Below are positions 1 through 7,324 of a stretch of DNA of 19,407 bases, one piece after another (positions within the stretch are counted from its first letter, which is position 1; each line of letters opens with the position of its first letter). The translations under genes and the position numbers were made by a program. The notes beneath the pieces are model-generated. The model was not told the DNA's origin. It saw only the letters and a list, made by a program, of their open reading frames with translations, and made no database searches. This stretch comes from an uncultured Collinsella sp. (GTDB lineage: Bacteria > Actinomycetota > Coriobacteriia > Coriobacteriales > Coriobacteriaceae), in NCBI GenBank assembly GCA_900555515.1, contig USLO01000013.1, positions 1 through 19,407 on the forward strand. The letters are read 5' to 3'.

Positions 1-77
1 TAATTACCTATGCACCTCAAAATAAGGGTGCAAAAGCATATATGAACCTTGCAAAAGAGGTGATCAAGCGTGCCTAG
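1..77 (+). CDS. parA: ParA/Soj chromosome-partitioning ATPase, C-terminal end only
   Basis: Only the last 24 codons and the stop are in the window; the gene begins upstream. The readable tail runs ITYAPQNKGAKAYMNLAKEV and then ends IKRA. This resembles the usual ParA/Soj ending, with a Y-x-P-x-x-K-G-A motif followed by a short 'Y-x-x-L-A-K-E' helix. The Walker-type ATPase motifs that would settle the family lie outside. The stop codon sits inside the start of parB (8-base overlap), the standard parA-parB arrangement. ParA dimers bind DNA non-specifically and are released by ParB to move the origin region. The assignment rests mainly on the parB neighbour plus this short tail. Confidence 0.8.
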   Translation, partial: ITYAPQNKGAKAYMNLAKEVIKRA

Positions 78-975
78 TGTAAAGAAACGTGGAGGATTGG
101 GACGTGGACTCAATGCTTTGGTCTCAGAGGCCGAGTATGAGACCGGTGGTTCGGCTGCATCGGCTTCAAATGCCGCATCTGAAACAAAACTACCAATTGA
201 GGATATTGTTCCCAACCCTAATCAGCCGCGAATTCACTTTAACGAAACTGAACTTCGTGAGCTGAGCGAGTCAATCCAAGAACATGGCGTTTTGCAGCCG
301 CTTTTGGTTCGCAAGCATGGAAACGGCTATGAGATCATCGCCGGTGAGCGTCGTTACCAGGCATCAAAGCTTGCTGGTCTTGAGGAACTACCTGTCATCA
401 TTAAAGATGTTAATGATGAAGAGATGCTGGCTCTTGCTCTCATCGAAAACCTTCAGCGTTCTGATCTGAATCCCGTCGAAGAGGCTAAGGGCTATCGCCA
501 GCTCATCGACGCCAGCGGTATGACCCAGGAGGCATTGTCGAAGGCGGTAAGCAAGTCACGCTCTGCAATTACAAACTCGCTTCGCCTTCTTGATCTCCCC
601 GAAGTAGTTCAGCAGATGATTTTTGAGGGTAAACTTACTGCCGGTCATGCACGTGCGATTCTTGCAGTTCCCTATGAGGATGCTCGAATTCGACTGGCGG
701 AGAAGGTTGTTGCAGAGGGTCTTTCCGTCAGAGCGACAGAAAATCTTGCCCCGTTGTTTTCTGCCGGAGAGACACCTAAGACGCCGAGGCCCGCAACGCC
801 TCAGTCTTTTAAAAAGGCTGCCCGTGTGCTTCGTCAGGTATTTAATACCAACGTGCGTGTGAAGAGCTCGCGTGGAAAGAACAAGATTGAGATTGAGTTT
901 AAAGACGAGGAAGAGCTCTCTCGTATTCTTGGCGAAATGATTCAGCTTGATCAAGGAGACCAAGATGAGGAATAA
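70..975 (+). CDS. parB: ParB/Spo0J chromosome-partitioning protein (parS-binding CTPase)
   Basis: 301 residues, normal for chromosomal ParB. It binds parS, hydrolyses CTP to slide and spread on DNA, and loads SMC. Visible motifs in order: N-terminal GGLGRGL box (8-14) with the arginine used to stimulate ParA; NPNQPR (49-54); the CTP-binding box GERRYQA (92-98, fitting GxxRxxA); ENLQRSDLNPVEEA (126-139); a helix-turn-helix around 148-172; LTAGHARAIL (189-198); a charged C-terminal dimerisation region after about 245. The linker at 20-40 is Ala/Ser-rich. GTG start, overlapping the parA stop by 8 bases; AAGAGG lies upstream. It overlaps the next small gene by 11 bases. Its base composition is visibly more AT-rich than the genes to the right. 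Confidence 0.97.
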   Translation: MPSVKKRGGLGRGLNALVSEAEYETGGSAASASNAASETKLPIEDIVPNPNQPRIHFNETELRELSESIQEHGVLQPLLVRKHGNGYEIIAGERRYQASKLAGLEELPVIIKDVNDEEMLALALIENLQRSDLNPVEEAKGYRQLIDASGMTQEALSKAVSKSRSAITNSLRLLDLPEVVQQMIFEGKLTAGHARAILAVPYEDARIRLAEKVVAEGLSVRATENLAPLFSAGETPKTPRPATPQSFKKAARVLRQVFNTNVRVKSSRGKNKIEIEFKDEEELSRILGEMIQLDQGDQDEE

Positions 976-1219
976 GATTTTTATTGCGATTGCATTGGCG
1001 ACAACCGTCGCGGCTGGTGCCTTTGCTGGCTATAAGATCGCGACAGACGATGAGCTTCGAGGTCGTTTGCTTCGTGGTGCGCAGGATATCGTCGATACTT
1101 CCAAGAAGAAGATGGATGTTATGACAGAAGATGTTGCTATGCGTACTGCTCAGGTAACGAAGAATCCAAAGATTAATCAAAGTTGGGTTAGCAACCAATG
1201 GGAAAATGTAGGCTATTAG
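965..1219 (+). CDS. Small single-span membrane protein downstream of parB
   Basis: 84 residues starting MRNKIFIAIALATTVAAGAF. I chose the ATG at 965 because AAGGAG (953-958) sits 6 bases upstream. A TTG at 947 would give 6 more residues but has no ribosome-binding site. The first 22 or so residues form one hydrophobic segment with a small-residue face (A/G-rich) flanked by basic residues. The rest is a charged, probably helical region (LRGRLLRGAQDIVDTSKKKM) and a short polar tail ending in GY. The layout recalls YtxH-like proteins (N-terminal anchor, amphipathic helix) but similarity is not strong enough to name it. The 11-base overlap with parB implies translational coupling, so it may be a membrane-associated companion of the Par operon; function unknown. 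Confidence 0.8.
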   Translation: MRNKIFIAIALATTVAAGAFAGYKIATDDELRGRLLRGAQDIVDTSKKKMDVMTEDVAMRTAQVTKNPKINQSWVSNQWENVGY

Positions 1220-1249
1220 GTACCTAACAATTACCCAGTATATTTTGAA

Positions 1250-1288
1250 GGGTCCTTGTCTGATTCACGAGACAAGGACCCCTTATTT
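1250..1288 (+). terminator. Rho-independent terminator of the parA-parB operon
   Basis: Perfect 12-bp stem GGGTCCTTGTCT (1250-1261) / AGACAAGGACCC (1270-1281) with an 8-base loop, followed by CTTATTTT. It lies 30 bases after the stop of the small membrane-protein gene. Confidence 0.85.
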
Positions 1289-1344
1289 TGCCCGTAAAAA
1301 ATGGGACCAGTAGCAGCAAAGCTAAAATTGTAGTCAATAAATGA

Positions 1345-1381
1345 AACAGTCCCGGTTGCATATCCTGCAACCGGGACTGTT
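1345..1381 (-). terminator. Rho-independent terminator of rlmN
   Basis: Perfect 16-bp inverted repeat AACAGTCCCGGTTGCA (1345-1360) / TGCAACCGGGACTGTT (1366-1381), loop of 5. On the minus strand it is followed by TCATTTATT, and it lies about 38 bases beyond the rlmN stop. Confidence 0.75.
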
Positions 1382-1384
1382 CGA

Positions 1385-1400
1385 TGTTTCACATGAAACG
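1385..1400. promoter_or_regulatory. parS: parS-like ParB-binding site
   Basis: TGTTTCACATGAAACG matches the near-universal chromosomal parS palindrome TGTTTCACGTGAAACA at 14 of 16 positions. The differences are the ninth base (A for G, at the dyad centre) and the last base (G for A). It sits in the intergenic gap between the rlmN terminator hairpin and the rlmN stop, about 410 bases after parB. Chromosomal parS sites cluster near parAB and the origin. The match and the location are visible; binding is inferred. Confidence 0.75.
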
Positions 1401-1418
1401 TTTTGGGGTGCGACTCCC

Positions 1419-2471
1419 CTATGCGTTCTTCTGAACTTTGAAGCGCTGCTTCAGCTGTCCGCAGGCGGCGTCAATATCGTTACCACGGGAGTTACGAATC
1501 GTGGTCTCGATGCCACGGGACTCAAGACGACGCTGAAGATCCTCAACCTTATGAATCGGCGACGGCTTGAGCGGGCTGCCCTCGATGTCGTTAAGCTGAA
1601 TCAGGTTAACGTGGCACAGCGTTCCCTCGCAGAAGTCGCAGAGCGCCTGCATCTCGGGATTCGTATCGTTGACGCCTTCGATCATGGCATACTCATAGGT
1701 CGGGCGGCGGCCAGTCTTCTCGGTGTAAAGCTGAAGCGCCTCGTGAAGTCGAAGCAGCGTGTACTTCTTAACGCCTGGCATGAGCTTATTGCGCGTCGAC
1801 TGGATGGCGGAATGCAGGGAAACGGCAAGCGTGAACTGCTCGGGGATGTCGGCAAATTTGCGAATACCTGGAATAACGCCGCTGGTAGAGACGGTGAGGT
1901 GGCGAGCGCCAATACCGATGCCATCGGGGTCGTTGAGGATTCGCAGCGCCTTGAGAACCTCGTCGTAGTTGGCAAACGGCTCACCCTGGCCCATGAAGAC
2001 AACGCTCGTGGCGCGCTCGCCAAAGTCGTTGGATACATGAAGTACCTGGTCGACGATCTCTTGAGCGGTCAGCGAGCGCTTGAGGCCGTTGAGACCGGTA
2101 GCGCAAAAGGCGCAGCCCATGCCGCAGCCTGCCTGGGTGGAAACGCAGACGGAAAGCTTGTTACGACGGGGCATACCGACAGTCTCGACGGAAACGCCGT
2201 CGTGGTACTCGAGCAGATACTTACGAGAGCCATCTTTGGAAACCTGCTTGGTTAGTTCAGTCGGCGTGTCAAAGGCAAAAGCCTCTTTAAGCTGCTCGCG
2301 GAAAGCCTTGGGAAGGTTGGTCATATCGTCAAACGAACAAACGTTCTTCTCGAAGACCCATTCGATGAGCTGCTTCGCGCGGAAGGCGGGCTGGCCAAGT
2401 TCGGCCACGAGCTCGCGAATATCGTTTTGGCTCAAGTCGCGAATGTCCTGAGATTTAGTCCTGGGATTCAT
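1419..2471 (-). CDS. rlmN: RlmN, dual-specificity 23S rRNA A2503 / tRNA A37 C2-methyltransferase
   Basis: 350 residues, the usual length. This radical-SAM enzyme makes 2-methyladenosine at A2503 of 23S rRNA and at A37 of some tRNAs. The Fe-S cluster motif CxxxCxxC is at C116, C120 and C123 (CGMGCAFC). It is preceded by C109 in VCVSTQAGC, a position conserved in the family. The methyl-carrying cysteine is C337 in DAACGQL near the C terminus. GQGEPFANYDEV (161-172) is the SAM-contacting GEP loop. RHLTVSTSGVIPGI (190-203), LAVSLHS (215-221) and NLIQLN (289-294) are further RlmN/Cfr-type blocks. The ATG at 2471 follows GAAAGG on the minus strand. It is transcribed divergently from ddl and ends at the 1345-1381 terminator. 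RlmN is preferred over Cfr because of its housekeeping context and overall sequence. Confidence 0.97.
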   Translation of the reverse strand: MNPRTKSQDIRDLSQNDIRELVAELGQPAFRAKQLIEWVFEKNVCSFDDMTNLPKAFREQLKEAFAFDTPTELTKQVSKDGSRKYLLEYHDGVSVETVGMPRRNKLSVCVSTQAGCGMGCAFCATGLNGLKRSLTAQEIVDQVLHVSNDFGERATSVVFMGQGEPFANYDEVLKALRILNDPDGIGIGARHLTVSTSGVIPGIRKFADIPEQFTLAVSLHSAIQSTRNKLMPGVKKYTLLRLHEALQLYTEKTGRRPTYEYAMIEGVNDTNPEMQALCDFCEGTLCHVNLIQLNDIEGSPLKPSPIHKVEDLQRRLESRGIETTIRNSRGNDIDAACGQLKQRFKVQKNA

Positions 2472-2486
2472 GGAAGCCTTTCGATT

Positions 2487-2540
2487 TTGGGGAAACGTAG
2501 AGGGTATCGCTACAATATGGTATCAGCTGCAGAAATTATA
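2487..2540. promoter_or_regulatory. Divergent promoter region between rlmN and ddl
   Basis: Plus strand: TTGGGG (2487-2492), an 18-base spacer, then TACAAT (2511-2516), about 40 bases before the ddl ATG. Minus strand: a perfect TATAAT (2540 down to 2535), about 64 bases before the rlmN ATG, but without a convincing -35. Predicted from hexamers only. Confidence 0.4.
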
Positions 2541-2556
2541 GAGGAGGAGTCTGCCC

Positions 2557-3522
2557 ATGCCGGGTAAAAGCCTAGAGAACATGCACGTAGCGGTCTTGGC
2601 GGGCGGTCATTCCGCTGAGCGCGAGATCTCGCTCAATTCGGGAAAGAACGTCGTGGTTGCCTTGAAGGAGGCCGGCTACACTTCGGTGGAGCTGCTCGAC
2701 ACGGCCGCCGATGATTTTATGGTAACCATGGCGACCGGCGGCTTTGACGTGGCGTTTATCGCCATGCACGGTGCCGGCGGCGAGGATGGCGCCATGCAGG
2801 GCGCCATGGAGACCCTGGGTATCCCCTACACGGCCTCGGGCGTGCTTGCCAGCGCCTGCGGTGCCGACAAGGAGGTCTCTAAGCTCCTGTACGCCAAGGC
2901 GGGCATTCCCGTTGCCCCCGGCCTTGCGCTCGAGGTGGGCGATGAAGTCGATATCGATCATATCGTCGAGGTTTGTGGCGAGCGCTGCTTTGTGAAGCCG
3001 GCCGTCAACGGTTCCAGCTATGGCATTTCCCTGGTCCATGAGCCCTCCGAGCTGCCCGCGGCAATCGCCAAGGCGTTTGAGTACGGCGACAAAGTGCTGG
3101 TCGAGAAGTGCATCGAGGGTACCGAGATCACCGTCGGTGTATACGGTGAAGATGACGTGCGCGCCCTGCCGATTGTCGAGATTCGTAAGCCCGAGGACTG
3201 CGAGTTCTACGATCTGGACGTGAAATATGTCGACCCTACGGACATCCATCGCATTCCGGCGCAGATTTCACCCGAGAACTACGCTCGTGCCCAGGAGCTT
3301 GCCTGTGCCGCTCACAAGGCCCTCGGGTGCCTGGGTATCTCGCGCAGCGACTTTATCGTGAGCGAGGACGGCCCCGTTATCCTCGAGACCAATACCATTC
3401 CCGGCATGACCGATACGTCGCTGTATCCGGATGAGATCCGCCACACCGACGACATGACGTTCCCGCAGGTCTGTGACAGTCTGATCCGTATGGGTCTTCG
3501 TCGAGCGGGCATTGCATGCTAA
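2557..3522 (+). CDS. ddl: D-alanine--D-alanine ligase
   Basis: 321 residues, typical of Ddl. It joins two D-Ala with ATP to make the terminal dipeptide of the peptidoglycan stem, in the cytoplasm. Motifs: GGHSAEREISL (16-26), HGAGGEDGAMQG (71-82), the ATP-grasp KPAVNGSSYGIS (147-158), the omega-loop YDLDVKY (218-224), D265, ETNTIPGMT (277-285) with the Mg ligands E277 and N279, and SLYP (288-291). The tyrosine of KY (Y224) is the residue that goes with D-Ala-D-Ala rather than D-Ala-D-Lac specificity. The ATG at 2557 has GAGGAGG (2541-2547) upstream; a second Met at residue 9 is less well placed. The stop overlaps the next start by 7 bases, so ddl and the helicase gene are probably co-translated. 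Confidence 0.96.
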   Translation: MPGKSLENMHVAVLAGGHSAEREISLNSGKNVVVALKEAGYTSVELLDTAADDFMVTMATGGFDVAFIAMHGAGGEDGAMQGAMETLGIPYTASGVLASACGADKEVSKLLYAKAGIPVAPGLALEVGDEVDIDHIVEVCGERCFVKPAVNGSSYGISLVHEPSELPAAIAKAFEYGDKVLVEKCIEGTEITVGVYGEDDVRALPIVEIRKPEDCEFYDLDVKYVDPTDIHRIPAQISPENYARAQELACAAHKALGCLGISRSDFIVSEDGPVILETNTIPGMTDTSLYPDEIRHTDDMTFPQVCDSLIRMGLRRAGIAC

Positions 3523-6410
3523 TCGAGGACGCGGTTTCGTCAGGAACGCCGCAGTTTGTCATCGACTCCTATGCCACGCTTGCCGAACGCGCCGAAACGC
3601 AGTCCTTCGGCCTTATCGAGGAAGATGTGATTGTCCTCGATACCGAGACCACGGGTCTTTCGGTGCAGGACAACGAGCTGATCGAGATCTCGGCGGCCCG
3701 TCTTTCGGGCCGCGAGGTTATCGACCGCTTCGATACCTTCGTGCATCCCAAGCAGCTGATTCCTGCCGAGATTACCGAGCTCACGAGCATTACAAATGCC
3801 GATGTGGCAGATGCCCCGTCGGCCGTTGAGGCCGTCGCCGCCCTCGCCGATTTTGTCGGTGGTTGCCCGGTGATCGCACATAACGCCACGTTCGACCGCT
3901 CGTTTATCGAGTCGGTCAAAGGCGGCGTCAACGTGAGCGATATTTGGATCGATTCGCTGGCGCTGTCGCGCATCGCGCTTCCGCGCCTGGCCTCGCACAA
4001 ACTGTCTTTTATGGCCGATCTGTTTGGCTGTGACTCGGTATCACACCGTGCCAATGCCGACGTCGACGCCCTGTGTGGCGTATGGCGCGTGTTGCTCGTG
4101 GCGCTCACCGACTTGCCCCAGGGCCTCATGGCGCGCCTAGCCGACATGCATCCGGATGTGCCTTGGTCCTATCGTCCTATCTTCTCATTCTTGGCAGGGC
4201 AGAACCCTGGTTCTATCTTCTCTCTCGGCGCCGCTCGTACTGACGTTCTCAAGGCCGATCGCGCCGACGATCGGGTGGACGCCGACGAACTGCCGGTCCT
4301 CAAGATGCCGAGTCGTGAGGAGATTGAGGCAGACTATGCGCCAGGTGGCCTGGTCAATCGCATGTATCCCACTTACGAGCCGCGTGATGAGCAGATCGCG
4401 ATGGCGCTCGAGGTCCGCGATGCGCTGGTCACGGGCACTCATCGTGTAATTGAGGCGGGCACAGGCGTCGGCAAATCGATGGCCTATCTGGTGCCTTTTG
4501 CCGAGGCGGCACGCCGTAACAACATCACGGTTGGTATTGCGACCAAATCGAACAATCTTGCAGACCAGCTCATGTACCATGAGCTGCCAAAACTTGCCGA
4601 GCAACTGGACGGTGGTCTGTCATTTTGCGCTCTCAAGGGCTATGACCACTATCCGTGCCTGCGCAAGCTTGAGCGCATGAGCCGAGGCCAGGTCGAGATT
4701 ACCACCAAGCGCGATCCGGCGGACACGCTCACGGCGGTCGCGGTCATTATGGCGTACGTCTGCCAATCAGCCGATGGCGACCTCGACTCGCTTGGCATTC
4801 GGTGGCGCAGCGTCAACCGCCCCGACTTTACGACGGCCTCGCGCGAGTGTGCTCGCCGCCTCTGCCCGTTTTTCCCTGATAAATGTTTGGTCCACGGCGC
4901 TCGCCGTCGTGCGGCGCATGCCGATGTGGTGGTCACCAACCATTCCCTGCTGTTCCGCAATGTTGCGGCCGAGGGCAGGATTTTGCCTCCGATTCGTCAT
5001 TGGGTAATCGACGAGGCCCATTCCATCGAGCGCGAGGCGCGCCGTCAGTGGGCGCGCGTGGTGTCGGCGGACGAATCACGCGTTCTGTTTGAGCGCCTGG
5101 GTGGCTCGAGCACCGGTGCGCTAAGCCAGGTCTCCCGTGATTTGGCAACCTCCGAGGGCTCTACGCTCTATTTGGGCCTTACTGCCAAGGCGACGTCGAC
5201 GGTTGCGCGCGCGAGCATGGCAATCGCCGACGTGTTCGATGGCGTTCGCGAGCTCGGCCGCCGTGCCCGTGGGGGTTATGACAATGCCAATCTATGGATT
5301 GGCCCCGAGCTGCGCGAATCTGACGACTGGCATGATTTCTTACAGTCGGCCTACACTGCCATCGACGCATTGGAACAAGCTGACAAGAGCGTCGACGCGC
5401 TGGTGCAAGCCGTCGCCGCCGACAAGCCCGAGGTTGTTGTCGACCTGGGTGATATTTCGCGCCGCCTGCACGAGCTGGCCGAGAACCTCAAACTCATCAT
5501 TGACGGCACCGATGAACACTACGTGTATTCGCTGCAGGTCAATCGCAGGCTGCGTGCCGGCGGAGAGTCAATGACCGCAGAGCGCATCGACATTGGCGAG
5601 GCCTTGGCAACCGAGTGGCTGCCCGAGGTTCACACGGCTATCTTTGCCTCGGCGACCATGACGGTGTCCAAAAGCTTTGAACACTTTAACCACGCGGTCG
5701 GTCTCGATCGCATCGGTGCTTCAACATCCTCGTCGCTGCACTTGGACTCGAGCTACGACTTCGATTCGAACATGGCTGTAGTCGTTGCGGGCGATATCCC
5801 CGATCCGCGCGATCGTGAGAGCTATCTTACAGCGCTCGAGCGCGTGCTGGTCGACGCCCATCTTGCCATGGGCGGATCGGTGCTCACACTGTTCACCAAT
5901 CGGCGCGACATGGAAGACCTGTACGCCCGCGTTGAGCCTAAGATGGCCCGTGCGGGTCTGGAGCTCAACTGCCAGCAGCGCAACTCATCTCCTCGTCGCC
6001 TGCGCGACCGGTTTATCAACGAGCCGACCTCGTCGCTTTTTGCCCTTAAGGCCTTCTGGGAGGGATTCGACGCCAGCGGCGAGACGCTGCGCTGCGTCAT
6101 CATTCCCAAGCTGCCGTTCTCGAGTCCCACGGACCCGCTCTCGTGCGAGCGCAACCTGCGCGAAGACCGCGCTTGGGCGCGCTATTCGCTGCCCGAGGCG
6201 GTGCTCGAGGTCAAGCAGGCGGCCGGCCGCCTTATCCGCTCGTCGACCGATTGCGGCGTGCTGATTCTGGCCGACCCGCGCCTGGTGACGAAGGGCTACG
6301 GAAAGAAGTTCTTAACGTCGCTGCCCACGAGCTCCTACCAGCGCATCGAATCGGCGCAGATCGGGCACTATCTGCAACTGTGGCGTGCACGCCACGAGCG
6401 GCGGCGCTAA
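3516..6410 (+). CDS. dinG: DinG-type Fe-S helicase with N-terminal DnaQ-like exonuclease
   Basis: 964 residues. The N-terminal DEDDh 3'-5' exonuclease domain (about 37-195) shows DTETTGL (42-48; D42, E44), HNATFDRSF (122-130; D127) and HRANADVD (177-184; H177, D182). A linker of about 80 residues leads to an SF2 XPD/DinG helicase. It has Walker A GTGVGKS (315-321), DEAH (499-502), SATM (712-715), FWEGFD (847-852) and QAAGRLIR (901-908). Cysteines C381, C445, C450 and C457 fit the four-cysteine Fe-S insertion between motifs I and II. The exonuclease-helicase architecture is the one known from Firmicute DinG proteins; here both active sites look intact. Probable role: DNA repair or removal of structured nucleic acid. 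Start ATG overlaps the ddl stop; the stop overlaps the stop of the convergent WYL gene. Confidence 0.92.
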   Translation: MLIEDAVSSGTPQFVIDSYATLAERAETQSFGLIEEDVIVLDTETTGLSVQDNELIEISAARLSGREVIDRFDTFVHPKQLIPAEITELTSITNADVADAPSAVEAVAALADFVGGCPVIAHNATFDRSFIESVKGGVNVSDIWIDSLALSRIALPRLASHKLSFMADLFGCDSVSHRANADVDALCGVWRVLLVALTDLPQGLMARLADMHPDVPWSYRPIFSFLAGQNPGSIFSLGAARTDVLKADRADDRVDADELPVLKMPSREEIEADYAPGGLVNRMYPTYEPRDEQIAMALEVRDALVTGTHRVIEAGTGVGKSMAYLVPFAEAARRNNITVGIATKSNNLADQLMYHELPKLAEQLDGGLSFCALKGYDHYPCLRKLERMSRGQVEITTKRDPADTLTAVAVIMAYVCQSADGDLDSLGIRWRSVNRPDFTTASRECARRLCPFFPDKCLVHGARRRAAHADVVVTNHSLLFRNVAAEGRILPPIRHWVIDEAHSIEREARRQWARVVSADESRVLFERLGGSSTGALSQVSRDLATSEGSTLYLGLTAKATSTVARASMAIADVFDGVRELGRRARGGYDNANLWIGPELRESDDWHDFLQSAYTAIDALEQADKSVDALVQAVAADKPEVVVDLGDISRRLHELAENLKLIIDGTDEHYVYSLQVNRRLRAGGESMTAERIDIGEALATEWLPEVHTAIFASATMTVSKSFEHFNHAVGLDRIGASTSSSLHLDSSYDFDSNMAVVVAGDIPDPRDRESYLTALERVLVDAHLAMGGSVLTLFTNRRDMEDLYARVEPKMARAGLELNCQQRNSSPRRLRDRFINEPTSSLFALKAFWEGFDASGETLRCVIIPKLPFSSPTDPLSCERNLREDRAWARYSLPEAVLEVKQAAGRLIRSSTDCGVLILADPRLVTKGYGKKFLTSLPTSSYQRIESAQIGHYLQLWRARHERRR

Positions 6411-7324
6411 AGCGGACAGACGAGGGTTTTTGCCATATCGCACAGACGCTTTGACAGGGCGGGGTCATCCAAGATGCGGATGGCTCCGCCCGCTGCGATT
6501 ATCTGGCTCAGTAGCCAACGCTCGGAGCCGTAATGCACGGTTACCGTTGCCATGTCTGCCCCGCTGCGCTCGATTAGGGTGATGCCGGCCCAGTCCAGAT
6601 ACTCCGCCATATCGAATGGCATCAAGAGCTTTGCGCTACGCTGCGTCCGAGCAAGGGAATCGTGGAGGGATGTGACGTCCGGTGCATGAGGCACGACGGA
6701 GTCTTCCGTCAAGGCGAGTCCCTCGATTTTATCCATGCGATAGGTGCGCTGCTCATCGACCGCGATGTCCCAGGCAATCAGGTATGTTTGGTCGCCGTTT
6801 GCCGTAATGCGCAAGGGGTCGACCAGACGCTCACGTGGCCGTGCATCGTCCATCGAGCGATACGAGATGCGGCAGCGAACGCCGTCCTGAATGGCGCAGC
6901 TCAGCTGCTGCCAGTGCGACCCGTGGTTGACGGTGTCAAAGACGCGCTGGTTATAGCCGAGCTCTTCGGGTAGAAGAGCAGATCGAATCCGAGCTGCCGT
7001 CTGCGGCTCGATCCCCAACGATTCAAGTTCGTGGTTGAGCACAGCGCCCTCGGCGGCACTCAGGCGCAGCGGTAGCACACGCCCGGCGTCACCGGTGAGG
7101 ACCACATGCTCGCCGTGGCATTCGCAGATGATGCGCGCGCCCGATTCTCGGTCCGCGAGCGTCGAGACGATCTCGAGAATCTCGTCGAGCGACACCCCCG
7201 TGATGTCAAAGCGACTGCAAATCTCGGTTCGTGTCATGCCGCTCTCGCCGGCGGCGTAGAGGGCCTCCATGATGTCGATGGCGCGCGAGAGCCTCTGCTC
7301 GCTGGTGAGTTTACACACGGGCAT
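6407..7324 (-). CDS. WYL-domain transcriptional regulator, PafC-like
   Basis: 305 residues from the ATG at 7324 (MPVCKLTSEQRLSRAIDIME). A TTG 21 bases further upstream is in frame but lacks a ribosome-binding site, whereas AAAGGA precedes the ATG by about 12 bases. Layout: N-terminal winged-helix-like segment (about 5-80), central WYL domain (about 140-205) with CRISYRS (151-157), TYLIAW (180-185) in place of the WYL tripeptide region, and YRMDKI (195-200), then a C-terminal WCX-like extension (about 210-300). WYL proteins sense nucleic acid or small ligands and regulate transcription. The gene overlaps the upstream WYL gene by 14 bases, so the two are co-expressed and probably form a complex as PafB/PafC do. 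It converges on the helicase gene, the stop codons overlapping. Confidence 0.8.
   Translation of the reverse strand: MPVCKLTSEQRLSRAIDIMEALYAAGESGMTRTEICSRFDITGVSLDEILEIVSTLADRESGARIICECHGEHVVLTGDAGRVLPLRLSAAEGAVLNHELESLGIEPQTAARIRSALLPEELGYNQRVFDTVNHGSHWQQLSCAIQDGVRCRISYRSMDDARPRERLVDPLRITANGDQTYLIAWDIAVDEQRTYRMDKIEGLALTEDSVVPHAPDVTSLHDSLARTQRSAKLLMPFDMAEYLDWAGITLIERSGADMATVTVHYGSERWLLSQIIAAGGAIRILDDPALSKRLCDMAKTLVCPL

Noticed and set aside
1341..2255. A 304-codon open frame on the plus strand opposite rlmN
   Set aside because: It starts inside the rlmN terminator hairpin and overlaps a gene with an intact radical-SAM motif; no ribosome-binding site or known domain.
2557..3522. Ddl considered as a D-Ala-D-Lac (vancomycin-resistance type) ligase
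   Set aside because: The omega-loop carries KY with the tyrosine used by D-Ala-D-Ala ligases, and no vanH/vanX-like genes are adjacent.
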